Assembly: GCA_022316685.1 (NCBI GenBank)
Contig: JAKJHU010000835.1
Span: 1-64,000 of the forward strand
DNA from: Progne subis subis
Taxonomy: Eukaryota; Chordata; Aves; Passeriformes; Hirundinidae
DNA: 64,000 nucleotides
Direction of reading: 5' to 3'
The notes below the pieces were generated by a model. That model saw nothing but the letters and a program-made list of their open reading frames with translations, made no database searches and had not been told where the DNA came from. The position numbers were made by a program, and so were the translations under genes. Below, piece after piece: positions 1-11,450 of this stretch (position 1 is the stretch's first letter; each line of letters opens with the position of its first letter).

Positions 1-3000
1 ATGTTCAGCACAACCTGAGGTCCCTCCACGCCTTCCCTACACCCATCTCCCCGTGCTCCAAAGTGACCGAATCCCTGGGACACCCTGCCTGCAACGCCGG
101 GAGCCTCTCAGCCGAACTCCGTCCTTTGTAATCCTTTTTTATTGAAACTCTACGCCATGGCAATAATTCAGCAGAGCCTTCATCCCTCGCCGCCCTCTGA
201 TAAGTGGGTTGCAGTTGATAATTTCACCAGCTTACCTGCGCTCCCCTCACCTGCAGGCTGGCACAAGCCTCTTCCTCATCACCCCTCCTTGATACCAGAA
301 CCAGGAGCCCTCCCAAGATGAACCCCCAGCTCAGAGAAACCCCCTCTTTGAGGTCTGGCCCCCATCTCACAGCTGTGGGGTTCAGGGATGGGGGTCAGAG
401 GGAGAGGGTCCGAGGAAGTGTGGGGTGCAAGAGTCAGGTAGGGCTGGAGCCATTTGAGGAGCAAACACAAGTTTCATTTGCATTCTGCTGGGGTTTGGAA
501 AAAAATGTAGACAAACAATCTAAACAGCTGTAAAGTAAATTACCAGTGTTTGCGGATGGCTCCAGGGAAGAGTTCTGCAGTTTGAAATCAAACAAGCCCA
601 TTTTTTATTTTTTTTTATTTTTTTTTTTAAACTTGCCTGTGCAGAGCCGTGCGAAGGGCGTCCCCAGGGGCTGTGTCCCCCACGGGTAGGCAGGGGGGAC
701 CCAGAGCAGCACCCATCCACCAGCACCCAGTGCTGGGTGGGGGGACGTTCTGCCCCAGGTACCCCTAATTTTTGTGGGTGTCAGAAGCGGCTCTTTGTGT
801 CTTTCTGGGTTCAAATCCCCCTTTTTTTGGAGGTGCCTGCTGTGATGGGCAGTTCCTGCTCTGGTAGAGCCCCCTGCATCCCTGCACAGGTGTCCCAGCG
901 CAGGGGACACAAAGGTGTATTAATGGCAGCACTTTATCTTCCAGGAACAAGCCCCATTAGTACATTTTCACTACAACATGAAATATTAATAACACTTTGC
1001 ATTTATAGCGTCATTCATCCCGCAGTCACCAGCCAAGCCGCTGACATGAATCAAAACCGCAGGCAGCTCTGGAGGAGACGCTGAACGGGATTAGACCCAT
1101 TTCCCTGCTGCACACGCCGGGCACAGGCTTTTCTCCAGGTCACCGGTGCCACTGAGCACGTTTTGGAGGAAAAAACCCAACACTGAGGCCAGGGCTGCTG
1201 CGTCCTGCTCTTCCTCCTCCTCCAGCTGCTGCAACTGGTATTTGCTGTTCCTGATACTGTGCTGACAGTGCAGGGAGGGAGTTAGGAAACCTGTCAGCCC
1301 ACGGAGAGGCAGGCCCTGACACAACCCCAGGGCTCCGGCAGCATGAAAGAGCAAGCAGAAAACCAGTGGGTGAAGAAAGGGCTCTTTTCATCTTATTAAA
1401 GAACCTTGTATTTAAACCCTCCTCCAGCTCCGTGGCACAGGGGGATTGCGAAGGCTCTCACACGCCGGCTCAGCAGGACCGGCTCCTGCTGTCGGGACAT
1501 GCTGCACGCAGGTGCTGCTCAGCAGGGCGGAATCCCGTGTGTCGATGATGGATGAGGACAGAAAAACAAGTCCTGGGCAAAGTTCGGAGCGGTGCTGAGC
1601 GGCAGGGAAGGGTGTGGGCACGGCCCGGCGCCCATGGCTCTGTGTCCCCAGCTCCATTGTTATTTTTCCATGAAGAAGGCACCTGTTTGCGGATAATTTT
1701 AAAAAAAACCCAAACAGATTAGTGAAAATTAAACACCCGGAGCAGGCTGGATGTTGGCTCAGCCAGTGGGAGCGTCCTGTGAGCATCGCTGGCTGCTGCT
1801 TCCAAACCGGCTGCTCCGTGCCTGGCTCAGCCCTGCGACACCTTTCCTCAGCCCCCCGTGGCTCCCCACTGCACTGCCAGCTGCATTCACCCCCCCACGG
1901 GATTGTTTGGAAGTTCTTCCGTGGAAAATCTGTGCTCAAGGACCGTCTGGATGAGAGCAGGAGAACCCTGCCTGGCCCAGGCCGGTCGTGGCCGTCTAAC
2001 ACGGCCGGCACCCATTAATCTGACATTTATACGTGAGGCTGCAGGGAGTAACCTCATTTCTAGGGAGGCCTTAATTAATCACCGATTCCAACTGCCTCGA
2101 TGGAGTGGTTTGCAGCCGAGGAGATAAATTCACACGGTCAGCCGTGGCTGAGGATGAGGATGAGGTTAGCAGGGACCCTAAATCATGGCAGCTGATGGTG
2201 GTGAGCCGAGCAGGGGACAGGGCGAGCAGGGGACGGGGCACATCTGTCCTGTGAAACCTTCCTCAGCAGCGGGAGGGCGATGAATGGGACACGGGAGATG
2301 CTGCTGTGGCTCTTTGCCCCTCAGGAGGCAGAAATGAGAGCGTGCTCAGCCTGTGCAGACCATGCTCCTGCAGCAGCGGCAAGGGGGAGATGTGGAGGAC
2401 AAATTCTCAAGCAGGAGGGGACCGTGGGCAGTGACACGGCCCCAAACCCCAGGTGGGGAGAGGTTGTGGGGTTTGATGTCAGTAGGAGCAGAGTCCAACC
2501 CAGCACTCATCCCCCACGGACAGACCCATTACTGCCTGTTTCGGGTTGTTTGGCCAAATAATCACCGTGTGCCGAGGACATGGTCGCCCTTGCACTGACC
2601 TTGGCAGCCTCCAAATGGGCGACCCGCAGGTCAAAAATCTTTCACACCCATCACCAGTCCCCTGAGTCATGCCTGTCTCCCGGCAAGTTACATTGTTTTC
2701 AGATGGCAGCTAAACGGGAAAGAGGTCGCGCTCCCAATACGGCGACAATAGGAGATGACAGCGCTTTTCTGAGTGATTAAGCCTCAGGTGATGGCGGGGG
2801 CTGCAAGACAAGTGGCTGAAGGACTGAAAGACTTTAATCACCTGGGACACGGCACTGCATCCTCGCACTCCATCCTGCCAGGGTGGGTTTTAGTGCGAAG
2901 CAGGAGCGATAATAAAATAAACCAGCCCAGCCTGCGCACCCCACCCGTTAGTTATCCGTGCTGCTGTTAATAACCAGCCTGGGCAGCCTGTTGGCCCTCA

Positions 3001-3183
3001 AGATCCTTCTGCAATAAATCAGAGCCGATGCCTTAAAATAACTGTCCTGGCTGCCGGAGCTGACACTAGATGGCATTGGGAGAACGCGCGGCGCTGCACA
3101 GCCGCCTTCCCCGGAACAGACCTGGCAAAACAGCAGAAAACTCAGGATGACGGAGCAGAAAATGTCTCAGCCGGGGAGAGGCC
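1..3183. other. Unique non-coding stretch
   Basis: No coding gene is supported here; the open frames overlap on both strands and show no domain. The stretch is moderately GC-rich and has an interrupted T-rich run at about 601-629 and a 16-bp direct duplication starting at 2208 and 2224. No mobile element was recognised. Blocks with many TAATTA-type homeodomain core sites (about 2030-2110) could be regulatory, but that is inference. Confidence 0.6.
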
Positions 3184-3190
3184 ACCAGCT

Positions 3191-3350
3191 CACCTCCATC
3201 CTCACATCCACCGGTTCATCTCTATCCTCACAGTCCCGACTTCACCTCCATCCTCAATCCACCAGTTCACCTCTATCCTCACAGTCCCCACTTCACCTCC
3301 ATCCTCGCATCCACCAGCTCACCTCCCTCCTCACATTCCCCAGTTCACCC
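3191..3350. repeat. Short tandem repeat, about 51-52 bp period, three copies
   Basis: The phrase CACCTCCATCCTC recurs at 3191, 3243 and 3294, giving spacings of 52 and 51 bp. Inside each unit there is a second, diverged half (CATCTCTATCCTCAC type), so the array probably grew from a unit of about 25 bp and then duplicated at twice that length. The copies are imperfect, which suggests an old, inactive array. It is pyrimidine-rich on the + strand. The + strand open frame across it (3147-3425) is an effect of the repeat. Confidence 0.75.
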
Positions 3351-3355
3351 TCCAG

Positions 3356-5635
3356 CATCTCACCCTCATTGAGATCACAGTGGTTGGGGCAGAGCTCGGA
3401 GTGTTTCACCTCTTCTCTGAGCTAATGAAATTGGTTGTCCCCAAACTCTTCTTATTTTCTCGGATGAGAAGCTGCACTTGTGGCTCCGTGGAGCCTGGCT
3501 GCCCGCACCAGCACAGCCCTTTGGGACCCGTTGTGCCCTTACCTGGCAGGGGTAGGGGCACCTGGGCACCTGCAGAAGGGAAGGTGATGAGGATGTGGGC
3601 CTTTAAAGTGAGTCCCAAGCCCCAAATGATGCTGCTGCCCCATCCGTCCCCCTGCTGACCCCGCATCCTGCCAGCTCCCTTCACATGGAAAGCTTCTCCT
3701 GCCAAAGCAGATCATGCCTGCCCTGCCCTGATCGATCTCTCCCTGGAGATGAGCCTGTTTGTCTGTCTGTCTGTCCATCCACCCCGCTGTGTCTCCTGCC
3801 TGGGTGCATCCCTGTCCCGGGGCCGGTGCAGACAGGTCCCTCCTGGGAACAACCCCGGATATTCTCAGTGGAGCAGCACGGCTCCCTCACCCTCCCAGAC
3901 CTGCAACTCGGCTTGGAGCCAGAGACTGCAGGCGCTGCCTTCAGTCTGGCTCTCCCCCCGTCACTCCAGGCTCATTCTACCTGTCAGAGCCGGCCTCTCC
4001 TTCCCCCAAATCACCTCCCGCACCCCACTGAGCCGAGCTGACTTTGTCTCTTAATGCTGCATTGTGCCGGCAGCCCGAGAGCCACAATAGAGCTCCTGAT
4101 TGCAGCTCCCTCCCTGCCAGCCAGCCCCAGCCCCGCTGGCAGCACAGGGCACACGGCTCTGCCACAGCCCACCCTCCCAGGGGCACCCCAAAAGCCTCCA
4201 TTCCCCGGGAAACTGTGCTTGGTTCGATTTTACATCACTGTTCATGCAGAGGGGAGTTGTTGGGGTGATGCTACAGGTTTTGGGGTGTGCACCCACCCTG
4301 GCTTACCCCCGTATTGTGGGGCTGGGGCTCTGCTCCTCTGTTCTCCCTGCAGGTTAAAACACAACAGAGCCGAGACTCAAATCCTCTCACAGGCTCCTGA
4401 GCTGGAGAGCTCCACTTTTTTTTTGGGATCTCTGACGTTACAGGTTCTTCCAGAGGCTAAAAACTTGCTTGCACTGTAAGGACAATACCACGTTAAAAAC
4501 AATCCATCGCCCCTCTCAGTTGGCCTGCGCCTCTCCTGGATGCTCTGGGCAGCAGAACTGAACTCTGAAAAAGGGCCCAGACTTGGCTTGAAGGAAGAGA
4601 TTTCACATCATCATGTCTTAAAATGTCAGCACTTTAATTAGCTCCATCTGAAGCTGAGTGGGTTTGTCACCCCCTCTCTGCTTTCAGTTCAGGTTGAGAA
4701 ATTTGCTCAGGCTGACCTTTTCCCTCCCAGACCCAAAAAAAAGTCCTCAATCCATATTGGCATTTCCATAAAAATATTGGCAAATAGCCCCCCCAAAGAT
4801 ACCAGCCAGCTGTAGGGATGATGTGCAGCATCACGCCAATGCAGGGGGAAAAGGGCTTCCAGCTGTGAGATGCCCTGCCCTGGGAGAGCTGAGGGGATGT
4901 TCCCAGGTTCTTGTGTCAGGTTTTTTCCCTTTGTTCTCCTTCAGACACTGCTGTCAGGTGCCCTTCCTCCAAACGGAACCCCCAGTTTGATCACGGTGTC
5001 CCCTGCTCACTGTTTTCTACAGCATCGTTTAAATCTCCATCTCACCCACCTTCTTCATTTTATTTTCTGTACCTGTACGGCTGCTGGAGCCATAACTTAC
5101 ACTCCAGGATAATTTCTTGCTCCAAAGGATACAGTGAACTCCTTCACAATTTGCTGACCAGCCGGGAATTCTTCTCCAGGTGGGATACACTGGGTAAATT
5201 ATTTGATTTCAGCTGCTGGAGAGGGAGGTTCGAGCCCCACTTCTGCTCTGTGTGCGTGTGATAAATGAATGAAAGCAAAGCCAGAGGAAACACCTGAAAA
5301 AAACACTGGGAAGTGGGAGGCCACGACACCCCACCGCAGCTGCTGGGCTTGGGAATCGCGGTGCTGAGGTGTCACAGCACCTCCAAGGGCTCTGCTCTCC
5401 GCACCGCGCTGTCCCCAGCACGACCTCCGAGAGCAGAAGCCACCAAAGGCCAGCGGCCACCGTCAGGAAGGGTCACAGGCATGTCCCACCATGGCGATGG
5501 TGCCCTGGAGGGCTCGGGGATGTTGGGTTTGGGTCTGGCCTTGGCCCACTGAGCACCTCCTGGGCGATGAAGCTGGCGCTGCCCCTCTGCCCCCTTGGCG
5601 TGGCACAGCAGCCCTTGCTCTCCTCTGCAGAGCGA
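3356..5635. other. Unique non-coding stretch
   Basis: No gene, transposon or tandem repeat was recognised. The sequence around 4600-4800 is more AT-rich than its surroundings. A T-arm-like B-box (GGTTCGAGCCC) at 5227-5237 has no matching tRNA body. The open frames in this stretch show no conserved features. Confidence 0.6.
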
Positions 5636-5639
5636 GGCG

Positions 5640-6245
5640 AAGCTCCGAGCCAGAGAAACGCCTTCCTCAGAGCCTGATAATCCTTCAGCGCGTCAGAGGA
5701 AGAAGAGCGGCATCAAAAGCCTCCTGGCCGCCTCCCCGCTCATTGCCGGCGAGCCTGGAGCCCTGGCCTCGCGGCGCTGGGGCTTTGGTGGAGCGTGACA
5801 CTCACCGGCGGCGGCGTGCCACGCAATTATGGCCCGGGAAAGGAAGGGGCAGATGGCCCCGGCGCGGGGGAAGAATGAGAGCCAGCCGCCTTTCATCCTC
5901 ACCCCACCAACCGCCGCCTGCCGCTCGCTATTCTTATCCCTCCTGATCAAGGAGAAACCTTTCCTCCTCCTGCCATTGAAGCCCCGAAGTGGCCGGGCAG
6001 CGCGGGGAACCGGCGGCTGTGCCGAGCGGCGATGGGCGTCCCCGGCCCCACGCTGCGGGGCGCGACCCCGCCGGGATGGGGACGGCTTTCAAGCTCAGAG
6101 AGCGCCTCGTGGGGCTGGGTATTGATGTGGAGATGCAGGTACGGCTCCGAGGAAGGTCAGCCTCGGTTCGCGCTTGATGTGGGAAACGCCGGGGCGAAGG
6201 CGAAGGCGAAGGCGAAGGCGAAGGCGGCAGCGCGGGGACGGCTCC
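5640..6245. promoter_or_regulatory. CpG island
   Basis: About 60 CpG dinucleotides were counted by eye in roughly 600 bp. At about 64% GC this is an observed/expected ratio near 1, far above the flanking DNA. In vertebrates such islands usually mark unmethylated promoters or distal regulatory hubs. A potential short exon can be drawn: an open frame from the ATG at 5989 runs to CAG|GTACGG, a plausible splice donor with GT at 6139-6140. No TATA box was seen, as is normal for island promoters. No protein family is recognised in that frame, so it is not annotated as a gene. Confidence 0.7.
6193..6226. repeat. GCGAAG hexanucleotide microsatellite
   Basis: Five uninterrupted copies of GCGAAG followed by a degenerate one, at the 3' edge of the CpG island. 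Each unit carries one CpG, so the repeat itself adds to the island's CpG content. Confidence 0.85.
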
Positions 6246-6249
6246 TGCG

Positions 6250-8610
6250 CCTGTGTTGGTGCCATGGAGAGGTTGTCACTTAGGGAAGAGGAGGAGAGGA
6301 GCTCTGGGAAGGAGGTTTGGTCATTGGGATCTAAAAATTCCCTTGTGCTTTCGTGAGAGAGGCTCGGGCTCTTGTTTTCTGCTTGGGTGACTTTGCCCCC
6401 AGCTCTCGTCCTCGTGAGGAGAAGAAGATCCCATGAGTTACGATGGCAAGTGACCCCTCGAGGTTGCGTTCCACTGCCCTGCAAGAGGGTGGAAGTTGTC
6501 ATCAGCACCAGCCATGGTGCCTTGGTGGTGATGGTGAGGAGAAACACCTCCCCAAGGGCCTGTGTCCACCCCATCCCATCCCAGAGGGCCGACGGCCAGG
6601 CCAGGTGTGTAACACAAGCGCAGCCAGTGCCCGAAGAAGGGAACTGGGCCCATCTCTGCTAAAGTGAAGCCAAAGCAGCAGAGCTATCCCACGGCCCAGG
6701 AGCCTCTGAGCAGGACACCCCACCGTGCCCTGGGGATGCTCCCAGCTCATGGCTGCTGCAGGAAACACTTCCCTTGTGGCTGATGCTTCCAGGCTGCCTT
6801 TGCCACTCTGGTTCTTACAAACTGCTCCAGGAATTAACCAATCTCAAGGCTTCTGTAGATGCTGGAAGAGCAGCAGGTCTCCAAAAGGCAGCTCCCCCTG
6901 TCCTCAGGAGCAGAGCCAAGCCAGGACTGCAGCCCCCAAACCACCCCAGCTGGGCTGGAGAGAACCTGACCTGCTCCACCACCGTGTCAGACTCACGCCT
7001 CTCCTCCAGCTTCTCTGGAAACGGAGGCTTCTGAGCAGCTTCTCTGTCTTGACAGAGCTGCAGGAAATCAGCTCCACCACCTTGAAGGACCAGGAGCTCC
7101 TCTCAGATGTCAGGGCTCCCGCAGAGAAGTAGAAGTCCAGTAAAAATTCACTCTTTATTTTGTTCCCAGGGAACTTCTCACCACCAGCCCCCAGCTCGAT
7201 GAGGACTCGTGCTCATGGATGAAACCTCATGTTTCAGGAGCCAGGGCTGCTCTCTCCCGAGCTCCAGGGTCACACGTGCTCGGTCCTCTCGGAGTTAAGG
7301 AATTTTTGGCACTGGGGGTGCCCCAGCATCCTGAGGAGATGCTGAGATGGAACAGCCCCACAGAGAGAAAAGCAGCTCATTCCCACCCCTCCTTGCTGCA
7401 GGTCCATGCTTGACTGCAATCAATGTAACCTTTTAAAATTCATCTGCTTTCTCTCCTCTTTTGCACAGAAATACAGTTGCTGAAATTCCTCCATTTCCAT
7501 GACATTTGGGGAACAAAAAAATTGTGCCTCAGTGGAACGCTTTCTTTACACTATAGATGCCATTACTTTAAAGGGAAAATTAAAGCAAAGGTGGTGTGTA
7601 ATTTTTTTTTTTTTTTTTTTTTCGCCTGTGTTATTGGAAAATAAAGGTTCTTTCTCCCCCTTCACTGCTGTAGTTCAAGCATCTGCCAAGTGGAATGAGC
7701 AGAGCAGCCAGGACAGCTGGGGTCTGCTCCCGGTGCTCCCAGTCATCCTGCTCTGAAACCAGGGGAAAATCCCTGCTAAGAGTTCATGGCCAAAGGTCTG
7801 TCAGTGGAGAGCCAGGGCAGCAGCCCCAGCACGAGCACAGGGAGCTTCTGCCTTCTGCTCTGGCTCCGGGTTTCTCCAGACAGGAGGGAAATCGGGAGCT
7901 GGGCTCTCAATCACCCGCCGTGGGATGGGGAGGAGAGGCTGACAGCCCCAGTCCACACATCACTCTGCATTTGGACCTAAAATACAAAATGCAAAACGCC
8001 TTCCTCCCTGTTTTCTGGGTCACTCCTTGCCCCCTCCAGCCTTGGAGGGTGAAGAATTCAGCTCCGTTCCTTTGTGTCAGCTTTGTGTCACTGGAATGGA
8101 GCTGGGTTGGGATGCAAAGGGACATCGTGTCAGCCAGCTTGTCCCACACCTGTAAAACCAAAATCTGAACAGAGCAGGGACGAGGATCTTCATCCATGGG
8201 AAAGATGGATGGTGGGAGATGCTTCCTCCTTCAGAGACAAACATGAATTCCCAACTCAGGGTGGACTCGTCATGTGCTTCAGGACAGCAGCCAGACCTCC
8301 AGCTGCCTCAGGGAGAGGAGGAAAAGGCTTCAAACAGCTCATCCAGGCTTTGTGTTTTCCTCGGGCTCTGCGGGTGTCCCCACCGCTCGCCCTCTATCCA
8401 GAAATCCCCACACTGCGCTCTGCTTCCACCGAGCCGCCTCTGCCACACGGAGCAGGACGCTGCCACCCTGGGAGCATCTTTCTGTGCACATCCCCAGTGT
8501 TTCGGGGCACCTAAGGGTGCGGGTGTCTGGGCAGAGGGCATGGGCAGGGCAGCAGGACCACACAAGGTCTCCCATGGACCTCAGAGGAGCATGGAAAGGG
8601 CAGGACAGGT
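6250..8610. other. Unique non-coding stretch with a poly-T run
   Basis: No gene or recognisable transposon. A run of 21 T lies at 7602-7622. The sequence next to it shows no target duplication or coding similarity, so it is not called a retrocopy tail. The rest is unremarkable mixed-composition DNA. Confidence 0.6.
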
Positions 8611-8931
8611 GGTGAGGTGAGGAGTGTCACACGATGTCCCCAGTCCCCTGGCATGTGTGGGGTGGTGCCACACAGCCCTCCAGCCACCCCAGTGAGGTGA
8701 GGAGCGTCACACGATGTCCCCAGTCCCCTGGCATGTGTGAGGTGGTGCCACACAGCCCTCCAGCCACCCCAGTGAGGTGAGGAGCGTCACACGATGTCCC
8801 CAGTCCCCTGGCATGTGTGAGGTGGTGCCACACAGCCCTCCAGCCACCCCAGTGAGGTGAGGAGCGTCACACGATGTCCCCAGTCCCCTGGCATGTTGCG
8901 GGGTGGTGCCACACAGCCCTCCAGCCACCCC
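8611..8931. repeat. 80-bp minisatellite, four copies
   Basis: Four head-to-tail copies occupy 8611-8690, 8691-8770, 8771-8850 and 8851-8931. Copies 2 and 3 are identical. Copy 1 differs at a few positions (for example GAGTGTC instead of GAGCGTC) and copy 4 has a one-base insertion near 8896. The near-identity points to recent duplication or active homogenisation, so copy number may vary between individuals. The unit shows no similarity to the CR1 or LTR sequences elsewhere in the window. Minus-strand open frames of 68-118 residues here are repeat artefacts. Confidence 0.95.
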
Positions 8932-9630
8932 TGAGTCCCGACGTGGAAGACGCACCTGGATTGCCTGGAACAAACCCGGCATCCTTCTCCTTCTCTTTCC
9001 CAGGCTAATTTTATCCTAATTTTATCCTCCTCCCAGTGACAGATTGAGGGCTCCGAAACCCAGCCCCGTGAACTCTCTCCTGCCTCCCCGCCACGGAAAT
9101 TGCTGCGCGGAGGTTCAAAATGGGAGAGCAATTTGCAAAACAAATAAGTCTCCGATTAGCTAACGAGTGTCGGGGCTGACCTTACAGGGACCCCATCATT
9201 AGGAGACACTGAGCACCGATTAACTGCTCTGGGATGGAGGGAGCCACTTCAGACTGGTTTAATGAATTAAATATATGCTCCTATTTGGCTTTTAATGTAA
9301 AAAAAAAAAAAAAAAAAGGAAAAAAAAAAAGTTAAGTACGGTAATTGTCACGTTCCTGAAGTCAGTCATCTCCCCACCTCGCAGTTCACCGAGACTTTCC
9401 TCTTCCCAGCACCAAAGTTTAATTTGTTAATGTGCTCCTGGTGTCGTGGTGTTTCCCTCCATTAACACCAGCCCATCAAAATGTTCTGCTCAGGGAGCCC
9501 CGGAGTGCTTTCCTCCAGATCTCCTTCTGCTCTCCAGGAATATTCCAGCACTTGGATTGCTCCAGGCCCTGTCCTGGCCATCAACTCCTTCTGGGGCTGT
9601 ATCTTCTCTGCTGTTTCTCCCTGCCACACA
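8932..9630. other. Unique non-coding stretch with an A-rich tract
   Basis: Mixed-composition DNA becoming AT-rich after 9240. An A-tract at 9299-9330 is interrupted only by GG. No gene is seen. Confidence 0.55.
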
Positions 9631-9840
9631 GGACAAGAGGAAACGGCCTCAGGCTGTGCCAGGGGAAGGTCAGGTTGGACATCAGCAGGAATTTCTCCAT
9701 GGAAAGAGCTCTTGGGCATCGGAACTTGGGGAGGTTTGGGGTGCCCACCCTTGGAAGTGTCCCAGGAAGGGCTGGATGTGCACTCAGGTGAGGATCAGGC
9801 ACAGATGGGACTCGATGCCTTTCCAACCGAAATGACTTGG
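9631..9840 (+). mobile_element. CR1 LINE, 3' UTR fragment (sense)
   Basis: Reads like the avian CR1 3' region: GACAAGAGGAAACGGCCTCA, then a block ending in a TTGGACATCAGCAGGAATTT-like phrase, then a diverged GACTCGATGCCTTTCCAACC near the 3' end. The copy is 5'-truncated, as most CR1 copies are, and has lost its terminal octamer repeats. No reverse transcriptase is encoded. Divergence from the family pattern as I remember it suggests an old copy. Confidence 0.8.
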
Positions 9841-11032
9841 GAAAAACAGACAGAAAGGAAAAACCAATGACAGGGAACAGTGGAGTAATCCAAAGCCTGA
9901 TTGTGCTGGCCATGGGCTGTCCTGTAAAACTCACACCTTTCGCTGATGTGTCTGACTGGCGTGTAATTTAATTACCACACGCTTAGAAGATTAAATCCAC
10001 GATTAAAAGAATTTATATGGATTAGCGCGGGATGATTTTAAATCACCGCCAGCTCACGGCAAAGCAAATGTGCAACCTGCAGCAAGAGCAGCAGTGCTGG
10101 GAAGGGCTGGGAGGAGACCCTGGCCCTGCTCTGTGTGCCAGGAGAGCTGGGGCGCTGCCATGGGCAGGAGGGATTCACCTGGATCAGCTCCTCTCCTGAT
10201 CCGTCACTCCATCACACCCATTTCAGCTTAAAAACATTCATCTCTTAGTCCCCAGATGTGGATTTTAGTCCCTTTTTAAGCCAATCTTTGCTTTTCTTAA
10301 GTCATTTATTAGATGTGGCTTTATAGGGGAGAGGAAAGAAGCCGGATGGGAGGAAAAGTAAAGAATGCAAACTGGGAAGATTTACGAAATCAACTGGTTT
10401 AAATCGAATTCCCACGCCTCCAGCTAAAGCTCTGCCCCAGTAAGCTTTATTGTTTCCCTCTCTGGGGCAAGAGGGAGAATGTGAAATTCATTTTTCTGTG
10501 CTGGGTGGGGAAGGGAGGATCACAGGCAGCTTTTTCATCGAACGACTTCTTCCAAAAAACAGCCACTTGCAAATCTCCCTCCCTTCATCCGAGCTGGCTG
10601 GTGTGATCACCCCAAACCGGGCAGAGGTGGAGACTGAGCGGGTTGAACCAGGGAAGATCCTGGAGCAGAGCCCAGTGTGGCCCCATCCCTCCCTCTGCTC
10701 CCAGGGCTCCAGCACGGCCCTGACGGTGGGACGTGGTTGGAGATGCTGGCCAAGAGCGCTCATGCAGCCGTCTGCTGCCAGCACGGCCAGGCAGGGACAC
10801 AGGGGAGCCCTGCCCAGCCTCCATCCTGCAGGGGATGGGATGAATCCGGCGTTTTCATGCCGTAGGATTCAGGTTTTATTTAGGCCTGAAACTCAAGGGC
10901 ATCTCACTGCCTCCGGCCCCGAGAGATGTTAACAACAGTGAATTAGAGGGGATAAACTTGGAGTAAATGACTTCATTACCTAAAACTATATAATATATAC
11001 ATAGTTATACATATATATAGCTATATATAATT
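9841..11032. other. Unique non-coding stretch ending in an AT-rich run
   Basis: No gene. It holds several ATTA-rich segments at 9960-10040. At 10980-11032 there is an alternating AT tract (TATATA and ATATAT runs) directly 5' of the LTR remnant, which may be a microsatellite or the decayed upstream part of that LTR. Confidence 0.5.
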
Positions 11033-11196
11033 GGAGGGTTAACCCCTGATATGTAAACTTACAACTGTATGAAAATCTCCACCTTGGGCGTAGCCCCCGG
11101 CAGACTTCTGACTGCCCAAGGTGTAACTACTGAAGGCCTTCAATAAATACCTGCTTTTATTCTCTTAACCTTGTCTAGCCTCCGTTTTAGGTAGCC
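11033..11196 (+). mobile_element. Diverged endogenous retrovirus LTR, R/U5 part
   Basis: The segment contains TGCCCAAGGTGTAACTACTG, a polyadenylation signal AATAAA at 11142-11147, CTGCTTTTATTC, and a CCTTGTCTAGCCTCCGTTTT block. These align in order with the same landmarks of the complete LTR at 30580-31019 (TGCCCAAGCTGTACC, AATAAA, CTGCTTTATTC, CTGTCCAGTCTCTGTTCC). It belongs to a related but clearly different and older LTR family, and is truncated at both ends. No internal viral sequence adjoins it. Confidence 0.65.
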
Positions 11197-11239
11197 ACAG
11201 GTTCCCTGTGCAGGATGGCAGCACGACGCCGGGCCCTGT

Positions 11240-11450
11240 GCAATCTGTTTGATTTGAAATATTGGTGAAGAGATTAGAAACAGTGCTCATGATTTCGTGA
11301 TGCATATGGTAATTAAAGTGTTACATTGCAATTATGATGTAATTAAACTGTGGGATGCTCTTCAAGATGCAATTGCCACTCATTTGCATAACTGACGGAT
11401 TTGCTTATTAGCACCCTTTTAATATATGTATTAAAAAGAGCGTCAAGAGC
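11240..11450. promoter_or_regulatory. Candidate conserved non-coding element
   Basis: Unique AT-rich DNA dense in POU and homeodomain-type words: an octamer ATTTGCAT at 11382-11389, several TAATTAA cores, and CATATG and ATGCAT words. It lies next to GC-rich sequence without any transposon signature. Such composition is typical of deeply conserved developmental enhancers, but conservation cannot be tested here, so the call is inference from motif content only. Confidence 0.3.

Noticed and set aside
5227..5237. tRNA B-box GGTTCGAGCCC
   Set aside because: No A-box, anticodon stem or acceptor stem can be paired at the right spacing.
7602..7622. Poly-T run as the tail of a processed retrogene
   Set aside because: No coding similarity on the minus strand next to it and no flanking direct repeats. 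The same applies to the tracts at 32443, 47336, 52833, 54818 and 56445.
8611..8931. Possible CRISPR array
   Set aside because: Copies are contiguous with no unique spacers, and the other arrays are also simple tandem repeats; host is a vertebrate.
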